The notes beneath the pieces are model-generated. The model did no database searches. It was not told the DNA's origin and saw only the letters and a program-made list of their open reading frames with translations. A stretch of DNA of 64,000 nt from JBAZOO01 sp041648735 (GTDB lineage Bacteria; Verrucomicrobiota; Lentisphaeria; Oligosphaerales; CAITYL01): the NCBI GenBank assembly GCA_041648735.1, contig JBAZOO010000004.1:1-64000 (forward strand), read 5' to 3'. The translations under genes were made by a program, and so were the position numbers. Below are positions 16,067 to 24,227 of the stretch, piece by piece. Numbering within the stretch: the first letter of the stretch is position 1; every line of letters begins with the position of its first letter.

Positions 16067-16246
16067 CCACGAAACACACGAAACAACACGAAAAATCCAA
16101 ACCCTTTTTACCCACGAATCCACACAAATCAACACGAATCAAACCGCTAAACCGATTTTACAACAAATCAAAACCCATAAAACATTCCAAATGTCGCTAA
16201 AAATCTAAAAATTAACATTTTCGTGTAGTTTCGGGTGTTTCGTGGG
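16067..16246. repeat. AT-rich element with CACGAA inverted arms
   Basis: Left arm 16067-16096 (CCACGAAACACACGAAACAA and on) and right arm 16217-16246 are inverted copies matching at about 27 of 29 positions, around a 120-nt AT-rich centre. Additional CACGAA/CACAAA words lie inside the left part and ATTTGTG words after the right arm (16254-16281). The base composition is far lower in GC than the rest of the window. It has no coding potential; a MITE-like or foldback element is possible. A third operator-like site lies inside it. Confidence 0.7.
16147..16160. promoter_or_regulatory. LacI-type operator-like site, copy 3 (imperfect)
   Basis: CTAAACCGATTTTA shares the 11-mer TAAACCGATTT with the site at 10004-10017. 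It lies 144 nt before the prepilin-like gene, within the AT-rich element. It is weaker than the other two because the right half is stretched by one T. Confidence 0.4.
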
Positions 16247-16303
16247 CTATGACATTTGTGGGGATTTGTGAAGATTTGTGGGAAAGATATCCGTGCTGAA
16301 ATC

Positions 16304-17071
16304 ATGAACCGCAAAACCCGCTTCACCCTGATTGAGCTGCTGGTGGTGATCGCCATCATCGGCGTGCTGGCCTCCCTGCTGCTGCCCGCCATGAAGCGGG
16401 CGCGGGAAGCCGCCCGCGCCGTCATCTGCCAGGGCAACCACCGGCAATTGCTCGTGGGCGTCGCCTGTTATGCCGACGAGCACGAAGGTTGGATCCCTTT
16501 GGACAACACGATCGTCCCTTCCCCCTATGTCTATGACGGCAAGACCTACACCGGCGCCGGTGGCCTCTGGATCCCTTGGTTCGGCGCGCCCTTCATCGGC
16601 CAATACATTGAAAACCGGCTGGTCCAGAATGGCTCCAGCAATGCCGTCATCTACTGTCCGTCCAGCGATGTGGGGGACATGATGAAGCGGCCCGACTGGG
16701 ACGCCGTCAAGAACCGCACTGGCATCGGCCTCAACCGGATCTGGAACTGCCAGCTTTTCAAGGACAAGCCCCCCGGTGGCACCCCCGTCAGGTTCACCAA
16801 CGTCCGTTCGCCCGACCGCATGGTCGTCCTTGCCGACGCCGCGTACGTCGGCTACAAGCAGGGCTACTTCAGTTGGAGCACCATCACCCGCGAGGTCGGC
16901 GGCGTGCCGATGGATGCCAGCGGCGCGCCCCAGGCCGGCACCTACGGCACCAACGCCTACCGCCACAACGGCACATGCACGCTCGGCTTCGCCGATGGCC
17001 ACGCCAGCGCCTCCCCGGATGTCGTCACCGACAACACCCAGAAGCTCATCACCACCGTCGCCAGCCAATGA
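16304..17071 (+). CDS. Prepilin-like protein with H-X9-DG motif
   Basis: 255 residues. It begins MNRKTR and then FTLIELLVVIAIIGVLASLL, a type IV prepilin/pseudopilin leader in which cleavage is expected before Phe7, leaving Glu5 of the mature protein. The C-terminal motif from His221 (HNGTCTLGFADG) is the H-X9-DG signature of prepilin-related proteins that are greatly expanded in PVC bacteria. The middle has conserved Trp/Asp-rich segments (CYADEHEGWIPLD). Its role is unknown; such proteins may form or decorate type II-secretion-like fibres. The ribosome site is weak. The stop overlaps an ATG (ATGA) of the next frame, so it is probably co-transcribed with the GH16 gene. Confidence 0.85.
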   Translation: MNRKTRFTLIELLVVIAIIGVLASLLLPAMKRAREAARAVICQGNHRQLLVGVACYADEHEGWIPLDNTIVPSPYVYDGKTYTGAGGLWIPWFGAPFIGQYIENRLVQNGSSNAVIYCPSSDVGDMMKRPDWDAVKNRTGIGLNRIWNCQLFKDKPPGGTPVRFTNVRSPDRMVVLADAAYVGYKQGYFSWSTITREVGGVPMDASGAPQAGTYGTNAYRHNGTCTLGFADGHASASPDVVTDNTQKLITTVASQ

Positions 17072-17082
17072 GGTACCAACCG

Positions 17083-19062
17083 ATGGAAAAGAAGAAATGG
17101 TTCCTGCCCTTCTGCCATGCCTGCCTCCTCCTCGGCGCCTTGACCGTCGCCCGCGCCCAAACCGGCGAAAGCCAGACGCTGCCCGACGTCACGGCGAAAG
17201 ACGCCGCCGCCCAATTTGCCACCACTTCCGGCCAGGTCACCGTCGCTCCCAGCACCGACCCCGCCCAGCCCGGCCTGGTCGTCACCATCCAGCCCGGCCC
17301 TGAAGGCTACCCCGGCGTGAAACTCCAGCCGCGGGACGCCAAGGTCTGGGACCTCTCCGCCTACGGCCACATTGAAGCGAAAGTCACCAACACCGGCGCC
17401 AAGGGCATCTCCGTCTCCCTTCGCGTGGACAATCCCGGCGACTGGCGCCAGTCGCCGTGGAACACCGAGCAGGCCTCCCTCAAGCCCGGCCAGACTCGCA
17501 CCATCAAAGTCATCTTCGGCTACGCCTACGGCAAAAAGCCTGGCTACCCCCTCAACCCCGCCGCCGTCTCGCAGGTCATGTTCTTCACCGGCAGGGCGAA
17601 GGAGGCGCAATCCTTCCGCATCGAAGCGCTGGAAGCCGGCGGAAGCGCCGGCGAACAGCCGCCCGTCGATCCCAACTCCGTCCGCACCCCGCCGGCCAAT
17701 GGCCACCTGTTCGGCGGCGCTGCGCCGTTCGACGCCGCCAAGCAACTGAAGGCGCAGAACGGCGCCCAGGCCGCGCTCACCGGCAAGGGCGTGACCGTCA
17801 CGCTGCCGGCGAAGAACGCCGGCGCGAAAGTCGAGTTCACCCCGGCCATCGGCCGCTGGGACCTGCGTCTCTGCACCGCGGTGACGGTCACGGTGGAGAA
17901 CACGGGCAAGTCGCCGGCCGCGCCGCGGACGCTCGTGGCCAGCAACGGCGGGGCGACCGCGTGGGGCGCGCTCGCCAAGCCGCTGGCGCCGGGCGAGACC
18001 GCGCCGATCACCGCGACGTTCGTCGCCGCCACCCCGTGGCAGGGGATTCCCGACGCCAGCAAGACGCATTGGGACGGCCAGAAAGACACCGGCACCAAGT
18101 TCCAGAGCGACACGGTGAAGGCGGTGGTCCTCGCCGCCGATGAAAACGGCGCGGAATTGCGGGTCCAGGCGATCACCGCACAGGCCACGCCGATGGAGAC
18201 GCCCCCATGGCTCGGTCAGCGGCCGCCGGTGGAGGGCGATTGGGTGAAGAGCTTCGCCGAGGAGTTCGACACTGCCACGATTGATGCCGCCAAGTGGAAC
18301 ATCTACGGGGAGAATTTCTGGGACAAGGCCAGTCACTTCAGCAAGGACAACCTCCTCCTCGGCGGCGGCGTGGCCAAATTACGTTACGAGAAGAAGCGTG
18401 GCTGCCACAACGACGACCCGAAGCAGACCCTCGCCCTCACCAATCCCAAAGTCAGCGAGAGCGCCTACGCCACCGGCTTCCTCGACACCTATGGCAAGTG
18501 GACCCAGCGCTACGGCTACTTCGAGGCCCGCATGAAACTGCCTTCCGCTCCGGGCCTCTGGCCGGCCTTCTGGCTGATGCCCGACCGCGGCGTTGCGGCC
18601 GGGCCGCAATGGAAACGCGCCGACACCGGCAACGGCGGCATGGAATTCGACATCATGGAGCACCTCACCCGCTGGGGTCCCTACCGCTACAACATCGCCA
18701 TGCACTGGGACGGCTACGGCAAGGCCCACAAGCAGACCGGCTCCACCGGCATCTACTTCCAGCCGGACACGGAGGGCTTCATCACCGCCGGCCTACTCTG
18801 GACTCCGGGTCTCATCGTCATCTACGCCAACGGCAAGGAAGTCGCCCGCTGGGAATCCCCGCGCATCTCCAACGTCCAGTCGCACCTCATGTTCACCCAT
18901 GTCATGGGCGGCTGGGACAACAACGCCCTCGATGACGCCAAGCTGCCCGCCGACTTCGTCATTGACTACGTCCGCTGCTGGCAACGCCGGGACCTCGCCT
19001 CGGCGCTGGACGGGCCGAAGCCCCCAGCCGCCATCCCTGCGCCCACCCCCGCCGCGGAATGA
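17083..19062 (+). CDS. Secreted GH16 beta-glucanase with N-terminal binding domains
   Basis: 659 residues. A signal peptide (FLPFCHACLLLGALTVARAQ) is followed by two beta-sandwich modules (about 25-185 and 205-375) that look like carbohydrate-binding domains, each built around a VTVTVENTG or IEAKVTNTG strand. The GH16 domain (about 385-640) has Glu521-Phe-Asp523-Ile-Met-Glu526, matching the family ExDxxE pair of nucleophile and acid/base. Laminarinase, lichenase, agarase and kappa-carrageenase share this fold; GH5 exo-1,3-glucanase in the same locus argues for laminarin-like beta-1,3-glucan. The ATG at 17083 is preferred to 17068 because TGAGGT lies at the right distance. Confidence 0.88.
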   Translation: MEKKKWFLPFCHACLLLGALTVARAQTGESQTLPDVTAKDAAAQFATTSGQVTVAPSTDPAQPGLVVTIQPGPEGYPGVKLQPRDAKVWDLSAYGHIEAKVTNTGAKGISVSLRVDNPGDWRQSPWNTEQASLKPGQTRTIKVIFGYAYGKKPGYPLNPAAVSQVMFFTGRAKEAQSFRIEALEAGGSAGEQPPVDPNSVRTPPANGHLFGGAAPFDAAKQLKAQNGAQAALTGKGVTVTLPAKNAGAKVEFTPAIGRWDLRLCTAVTVTVENTGKSPAAPRTLVASNGGATAWGALAKPLAPGETAPITATFVAATPWQGIPDASKTHWDGQKDTGTKFQSDTVKAVVLAADENGAELRVQAITAQATPMETPPWLGQRPPVEGDWVKSFAEEFDTATIDAAKWNIYGENFWDKASHFSKDNLLLGGGVAKLRYEKKRGCHNDDPKQTLALTNPKVSESAYATGFLDTYGKWTQRYGYFEARMKLPSAPGLWPAFWLMPDRGVAAGPQWKRADTGNGGMEFDIMEHLTRWGPYRYNIAMHWDGYGKAHKQTGSTGIYFQPDTEGFITAGLLWTPGLIVIYANGKEVARWESPRISNVQSHLMFTHVMGGWDNNALDDAKLPADFVIDYVRCWQRRDLASALDGPKPPAAIPAPTPAAE

Positions 19063-19095
19063 GCGCCCCCCCCCTTGTCCTGGCCAGGAGCAAAG

Positions 19096-20157
19096 ATGAT
19101 AGCGGACAAATGGCTGCCGGCCAGCTTGGCAATCCTTGGGGCTTTCTGCGGCGCGGCCACCCACAGCCCAGCCCAAGAGCCGGCGGCGGCACCCCCGCCA
19201 CCCGTGGCCGTCATCTTTGACTCGGACATGGATGGCGACTGCGACGATGTGGCGGCGCTGGCGCTGCTCCATGCGCTGGCGGACCGGGGGGAGGCGCGGA
19301 TCCTGGCCACGCTGGCCTGCGGCCGCAACGAATGGGCGCCCCAGTGCATGGCCGCCATCAACACCTACTATGGCCGGGGCGACATCCCGGTGGGGGCGCC
19401 GAAGCGCGGCGGCGTGCTGCGCCCCTCGCGCTACACCCAGGCGGTGGCGGAGCGCTGCCCCCACCGCCTCCCGGCCGCCGCCGAGGCCGAGGACGCGGCG
19501 GAACTATACCGGCGGGTGCTGATGGCCCAGCCCGACGCGAGCGTCGTCGTCGCCACCGTGGGATTCCATACAAACCTCGCGGCGGTGCTCCGGCTGCCGG
19601 CGGCGGCCGGCAAGCCCGCCGGCAGGGAATTGCTGCGCCAGAAGGTGAAGCTCTGGGCCTGCATGGGCGGCAACTTCATCGGCAAGCCGGCAAAGGACGA
19701 CCTGGCGCTGGGCAACGTGAACTTCCAGCAGGACGCGGCCGCCACCTATTTCGCGGTGCGGAATTGGCCGGGGCGGCTGGTCTTCGTCGGGCGCGAGGTT
19801 GCCTCGGTGCCCAGCGGGCTCAAGGTCGGCGCACGCTTCAAGGATTTGCCCCCGGGACATCCGGTGCGGGTGGCGTATGAGGCATATTTCGGGGGGGCGG
19901 CGCGGGACCGGCACATCGCCGACCCCGCCACCGTGCTCTTTGCGGTGCGGGGCCGGCGCGACTGTTGGGACATCTCCGGAAATGGATATATTGACTTGCG
20001 GCCGGACATGGCCTTCGAGTGGAAATGCTCCGCCGACGGGAACCAGGCGCATTTGCTCAAGCGGAAGGTGGCTGGCAAGCCCAATGACCGGACCATCGAG
20101 GCCGTGGTGGAGGCGCTCATCATGGCGCCCCCGAAGATAAAGCCAGCCAGCGAATGA
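19096..20157 (+). CDS. Secreted nucleoside-hydrolase-like protein
   Basis: 353 residues. A signal peptide (WLPASLAILGAFCGAATHSP) is followed by an inosine-uridine nucleoside hydrolase-like domain with the calcium-site motif FDSDMDGDCDDVAAL (Asp42, Asp44, Asp50, Asp51). The rest is somewhat divergent from nucleoside N-ribohydrolases. Exported members of the family are common in Bacteroidetes and Planctomycetes and their substrates are mostly unknown. AGGAG lies five bases before this ATG. It follows the GH16 gene after 33 nt and so may be in the same transcript; a role in glucan use is not obvious. Confidence 0.82.
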   Translation: MIADKWLPASLAILGAFCGAATHSPAQEPAAAPPPPVAVIFDSDMDGDCDDVAALALLHALADRGEARILATLACGRNEWAPQCMAAINTYYGRGDIPVGAPKRGGVLRPSRYTQAVAERCPHRLPAAAEAEDAAELYRRVLMAQPDASVVVATVGFHTNLAAVLRLPAAAGKPAGRELLRQKVKLWACMGGNFIGKPAKDDLALGNVNFQQDAAATYFAVRNWPGRLVFVGREVASVPSGLKVGARFKDLPPGHPVRVAYEAYFGGAARDRHIADPATVLFAVRGRRDCWDISGNGYIDLRPDMAFEWKCSADGNQAHLLKRKVAGKPNDRTIEAVVEALIMAPPKIKPASE

Positions 20158-20218
20158 CTGCCCTCCCCTCCACCCCGCAACGGCCAGCCAGCCAGGCTTC
20201 CAACGCCACCCGCGAGCG

Positions 20219-21346
20219 ATGATGCCCCAGAAACGCGCCAGCGACGACCTGCCACTACCCGCCAGACGCCGGGCCGCCACCATCGGCGACGTCGCCCGGC
20301 TGGCCGGCTGCTCGAAAGGGGTGGTCTCCGCGGTGGTCAACCAGGCCCGGGGCAACATCGCCGTCAGCGCGGCGACGCGCCGGCGCGTCCTGGCGGCCGC
20401 CCAGGAACTGGGCTACCGCCCCAACTTCGCCAGCCAAAGCCTCTTCCGCCGCTCCACCCGCACGGTCGGCATCTACGCACCCCCCGAGGCCAGCTCCAGC
20501 CTCGGCTATCCCTACGAAGGGCGCATCCTCTGCGGCATCGAGCGCGCCTGCCGCGAGCACGGCTATGACCTGCTCGCCCTCAACCTGACCGGCCCCATCG
20601 CTCCGGCCCAATGTGCTGCCCGGCTGGCCGAAGGGCGGGTGGACGGCGTGATCCTGATCCAGGTGCCCCACGACGCTGCCTGGCCCGACGTGCTGCTGCG
20701 CCAGACCTCCAACCTTGTGGCGGTCAACTACTACGGGGCGGCGGCTCTGGACACGGTCCGCTTCGACGACCGTACGGCGGCGGCCCTGGCGGTGCGCCAC
20801 CTGGCGGCGCTGGGCCACCGCCGGATTGGCTACATCGGCGCCGCCCACCACGACTTGGGGCCGGGGCAGGGGCTGCGCTGCCATGGCTATCTGGACGCCA
20901 TGGCCGGGCTGGGGCTGCCGGTCGCGCCAGCCTGGGTCTGGGACCTTTCCTGCGCCCGCCCTGGAACGGTTGCCACCGCCGGCTGGGACTTGGCGGAAGC
21001 GGCCGCGGGCGCCGACCAGATGCTGGAACTGGGGGCGGAACGGCCAACCGCCCTCCTTTTCTACGACGACGGCCTGGCGGCGGTCGCCATCCAGCGGCTG
21101 GCCGAGCGCGGCGTGCGGGTGCCCCAGGACATCTCCGTGGTCGGCATTGACGATTCGGAGATTGCCCGCCTGACCTATCCCCGGCTGACCAGCGTCCGCC
21201 AGCCCTTGGAGGATATGGGCCACCGCGCCACCCAGTTGCTGCTCGCCAAGGCCGCGCCGCCGGCGGCGGCCGCCGGCGCCTGCGAGCTGTGGCCGCCGGA
21301 CCTGGTGGTGCGCCAGTCCTCCGCCCCGCCGCCCCCGGCCGGCTGA
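20219..21346 (+). CDS. LacI-family transcriptional regulator
   Basis: 375 residues. The N-terminal helix-turn-helix and hinge are ATIGDVARLAGCSKGVVSAV and later RRRVLAAAQELGYRPN (about 21-75). The periplasmic-binding-protein-like effector domain follows (VGIYAPPEASSS onward; DDRTAAALAVRHLAALGHRR; VVGIDDSEIARLTYPRLTSV). It closes the glucan locus. LacI proteins usually repress sugar genes and release on binding a sugar; the 14-bp palindromes at 10004, 13939 and perhaps 16147 are plausible sites. No copy is seen before its own gene, so it may not control itself. Confidence 0.92.
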   Translation: MMPQKRASDDLPLPARRRAATIGDVARLAGCSKGVVSAVVNQARGNIAVSAATRRRVLAAAQELGYRPNFASQSLFRRSTRTVGIYAPPEASSSLGYPYEGRILCGIERACREHGYDLLALNLTGPIAPAQCAARLAEGRVDGVILIQVPHDAAWPDVLLRQTSNLVAVNYYGAAALDTVRFDDRTAAALAVRHLAALGHRRIGYIGAAHHDLGPGQGLRCHGYLDAMAGLGLPVAPAWVWDLSCARPGTVATAGWDLAEAAAGADQMLELGAERPTALLFYDDGLAAVAIQRLAERGVRVPQDISVVGIDDSEIARLTYPRLTSVRQPLEDMGHRATQLLLAKAAPPAAAAGACELWPPDLVVRQSSAPPPPAG

Positions 21347-21395
21347 GGCGGCCGCCCTTTTGCAAGCCGGCAACGCCGGGTTATGGTGGCAGGCC

Positions 21396-22088
21396 ATGAA
21401 ACTCTCCGTCATCATCCCCGTCTACAACGAGCGCGACACGGTGCTCGACGCGATCCGCCAGGTCCGCGCCTGCGGCGTGCCGGACCTCCAGCTCATCGTC
21501 GTCAACGACGCCTCCACCGACGGCACCCGCGAACGGCTGGAGGCGCTCCCCCCCAGCCCCGACCTGACCCTCCTCCACCACGCTTTCAACCAGGGGAAGG
21601 GCGCGGCGATCCGCACCGCCCAGCCCCACGTCGCCGGCGACGCCGTGGTCATCCAGGACGCCGACCTCGAATACGACCCCGCCGAGTTCCCGCACATGCT
21701 CCGGCTGATCGCGGCCGGCCGCGCCGACGCCGTCTTCGGCAGCCGCTATTCCGGCCGCGAAATCCGCGTCGATACCTGGTGGCATTACTTTGGCAACCGC
21801 CTGCTCACCTTCGCCTCCAACCTTTGCGGCAACCTCCATCTCACCGACATGGAGACCTGCTACAAGATGATCCGCGCCGACCTCTTCACGGCCATGCCGC
21901 TGGAATGCAGCCGCTTCGGCATCGAGCCCGAACTCACCGCCCGGCTCGCCCGCCGGAAATGCCGGATCTACGAAGTGCCGATCCGCTACGAGGCCCGCGG
22001 CTTCGACCAGGGCAAGAAGATCGGCTGGAAGGACGGCGTCGCCGCCCTCTGGTACATCCTCAAGTACAACTTCCTCAGCCGCGGCTGA
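21396..22088 (+). CDS. GT2 glycosyltransferase, dolichol-phosphate-mannose-synthase type
   Basis: 230 residues. GT-A fold: LSVIIPVYNERDTV at the N-terminus, VVNDASTDGT, the metal-site QDADLEYDP, then FGSRYSG and LTDMETCYKMIRAD, a set typical of DPM1-like enzymes that transfer a sugar from a nucleotide to a lipid phosphate. No transmembrane segment is apparent, so it is a short membrane-associated or cytosolic form. The product lipid-sugar would feed envelope glycan synthesis. The ATG is at the family start; the ribosome site is weak. It is followed after 19 nt by the permease. Confidence 0.9.
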   Translation: MKLSVIIPVYNERDTVLDAIRQVRACGVPDLQLIVVNDASTDGTRERLEALPPSPDLTLLHHAFNQGKGAAIRTAQPHVAGDAVVIQDADLEYDPAEFPHMLRLIAAGRADAVFGSRYSGREIRVDTWWHYFGNRLLTFASNLCGNLHLTDMETCYKMIRADLFTAMPLECSRFGIEPELTARLARRKCRIYEVPIRYEARGFDQGKKIGWKDGVAALWYILKYNFLSRG

Positions 22089-22107
22089 CCGCGGCCGGAA
22101 GGGCGCC

Positions 22108-23412
22108 ATGCTTCGCTACCTGCTCAAACGCCTGCTGGCCGCCGGCCCGACCCTGCTCGGCGTGCTGCTCGTCACCTTCCTCCTTTTCCACGTCGCCCGC
22201 GGCGACCCCGCCCAGATCATGCTGGGGAAGAACGCCCAGCCGCTGGAGCTGGAAGCGCTGCGGCACCGGCTCAAGCTGGATCGGCCGCTGCTCTGGGGGC
22301 ACTGGCGGCAGACCGAACTCTATCCCGGCCAGGAGTTCACCCCGCCCCGGACGCTCGCGCCGGGCGAGGAATGGGAACTCCCCCGCGCCTTCGCCCCCGA
22401 GCCGGGGCGGCGCCTCCGCGTCGAGCTGCGCCTCCGCGGCAGCCTGCAACTCCTGGCCGCCGGCGGCGCCGCCGCCCGTGCGGAGTCCGCAACCGCCACC
22501 GCCACCACCGGCTGGCGCACCCGCCGCCTGGAATTGCCCGGACCGCCCCCGGCGGCGCTGCGCTTCCGCGCCGGCCCCGGCGGCGCCGAACTCCGCCTGG
22601 TCCGCTTCGCCGCCTGGCAGGCGAACCCCTGCGACTCGCAGCTCGCCGCCACCCTCCGCGAGATCCTGGACCTGCGCCGGGATCCGGCCAGCGGCCGCTG
22701 GCGCCTGAGCCTCTGCAACTTCGGCAACTCCCTGGTCACCGGCGAACCGATCACCCAGATCCTGCGTGACGGCATCCCTCCCTCGCTCCTGCTCATGGGG
22801 CTGGTCTTCCTCGGCGAAACCATCCTGGCCATGATCCTCGCCATGGCCGCGGCGTGGACGCGCGGCCGCTGGCCCGACCGGCTGATCTTCGCCGGCTCCG
22901 TCGCCAGCATGAGCGTCAGCTACCTCGTCTACATCATCGCCGGCCAATATCTGCTGGGCTACCGGCTGAACCTCTTCCCGGTCTGGGGCTGGGGCGGGGC
23001 GCGGTACCTGGCGCTGCCGGTGCTGGTCGGCGTCGTCAACGGCCTTGGCGGCGGCATCCGCTACTACCGCACCGCCTTCCTCAACGAACTCCACCGCGAC
23101 CATGTCCGCACGGCGCTGGCCAAGGGCTGCGGCACCCTGCGGCTGCTCGCCGTCCACGTCTTCCCCAACGCCCTGGTGCCGGTCATCACCCGCATCTCCG
23201 TGACCCTGCCCTTCCTTTTCACCGGCAGCCTGCTGCTGGAGAGCTTCTTCGGCATCCCCGGGCTCGGCTACGCCGGCGTCAACGCCCTGGCCAACGCCGA
23301 CCTGCCACTGCTCAAAGCCCTGGTCCTGGCCGGCGCCGCCCTCTTCATTGCCTGCGACCTGCTGGCCGACCTCCTCTGCGCCGCCGCCGACCCCCGCATC
23401 CGCCTGCGCTGA
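22108..23412 (+). CDS. ABC peptide/nickel-type permease (DppB/OppB) with an inserted domain
   Basis: 434 residues; the usual DppB length is about 310-340. The first membrane helix (LKRLLAAGPTLLGVLLVTFL) and the N-terminal DppB motif HVARGDPAQIMLGKNA are present. Then about 130 residues (roughly 75-205) rich in Arg, Pro and Leu replace the short loop before the remaining five helices. The permease contact loop is YYRTAFLNELHRDHVRTALA, followed by KGCG. The inserted part lies on the outer side and reads as a beta-sandwich. No DppC, ATPase or binding protein is adjacent, so partners must be elsewhere or lost. A GCCGCCC-TC-GGGCGGC hairpin (23413-23428) follows the stop. Confidence 0.85.
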   Translation: MLRYLLKRLLAAGPTLLGVLLVTFLLFHVARGDPAQIMLGKNAQPLELEALRHRLKLDRPLLWGHWRQTELYPGQEFTPPRTLAPGEEWELPRAFAPEPGRRLRVELRLRGSLQLLAAGGAAARAESATATATTGWRTRRLELPGPPPAALRFRAGPGGAELRLVRFAAWQANPCDSQLAATLREILDLRRDPASGRWRLSLCNFGNSLVTGEPITQILRDGIPPSLLLMGLVFLGETILAMILAMAAAWTRGRWPDRLIFAGSVASMSVSYLVYIIAGQYLLGYRLNLFPVWGWGGARYLALPVLVGVVNGLGGGIRYYRTAFLNELHRDHVRTALAKGCGTLRLLAVHVFPNALVPVITRISVTLPFLFTGSLLLESFFGIPGLGYAGVNALANADLPLLKALVLAGAALFIACDLLADLLCAAADPRIRLR

Positions 23413-23428
23413 GCCGCCCTCGGGCGGC
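23413..23428 (+). other. Hairpin after the permease gene
   Basis: A 7-bp perfect GC stem with a 2-nt loop immediately after the stop codon. It lacks a T-run, so it may protect or pause the transcript rather than terminate it. Confidence 0.45.
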
Positions 23429-23518
23429 CACGCTGGAACACCCGTTGGTTGCGCGGCGGACGGCTGGCCAGGATTCGCTGGCGGAAGGCGACGCAGGTGG
23501 GCGGGTTCCTCGACGGCA

Positions 23519-24152
23519 GGCGTGCCGCTGGCGGTTGCGCTGGCGACGGAAATCCGCGATTTCGAGGGGCAGGTGGTGCACCGGCAGCGGCAGCCGGTCC
23601 GGATCGCTGGTCATGGCCAGGCGCTGGCGGAGATCCAGCCGGGGGCCTTGCCCGTGGGCGCCTATTCCGTGGGGCTGGTGGCGTCGGCGGAAACGGTGGC
23701 GGCGGCCGCCGCCGATTGCTTCGTCGTGCTGACGCCGACGGGGAACCGGCTCAACACGAAGCCGATGTGGTTCGGCGTCGCCGATCCCGCCAACTGGAAT
23801 TGCGCGGGTGAGCAGCGGCGGCATTTCGAGTGGATGCAGGTGCTGGGCAACGATCTCAAAGGATCAGCCGGCGGTCAAATATGTCGAGTTCTGGAACGAG
23901 CCGGATCTGGATTTCTTCCAGGGGACGATGGCGGACTACCAGAAGATGTTCGCCTTCCATGCGCATGGGCCGCTGGGCAACTACGTCGAGCGCCAGGAAC
24001 TGGTGGAGCAATGGCGCGGCGGCGTGCGCGCGCAAACCGCCACGGTCGAAAAACACGCCAGCCGCATTCAAGTGGCAAGCGAAGAGCTGCGCCTGGCCGT
24101 GCCTGCCCGCACCATCCCGCGCGAAGGACTGCCCACCGTCGTTTCCGCATGA
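23519..24152 (+). pseudogene. Decayed glycoside hydrolase (clan-A-like)
   Basis: One frame (from about 23519) encodes GVPLAVALATEIRDFEGQVV and later PMWFGVADPANWN, like the N-terminal domain of secreted glycosidases. Near 23860 the reading moves to another frame with KYVEFWNEPDLDFFQGTMAD, where WNEP is the acid/base motif of GH39/GH5-type barrels. Expected sequence between these blocks is missing, and the barrel stops soon after. No start codon or ribosome site fits. It is therefore a remnant with at least one frameshift and internal deletions. Confidence 0.65.
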
Positions 24153-24227
24153 CCGCGCCCCGCCGAAGCACGCGGCACGGCTTCTTCTCGCCCCGCCAAG
24201 CTCGGCGGCTTTGCCAGCGACGGCGGC

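Noticed and set aside
10059..20157. The glucan locus as a Bacteroidetes-type PUL
   Set aside because: No SusC/SusD pair is present; the outer-membrane uptake system, if any, is of another kind.
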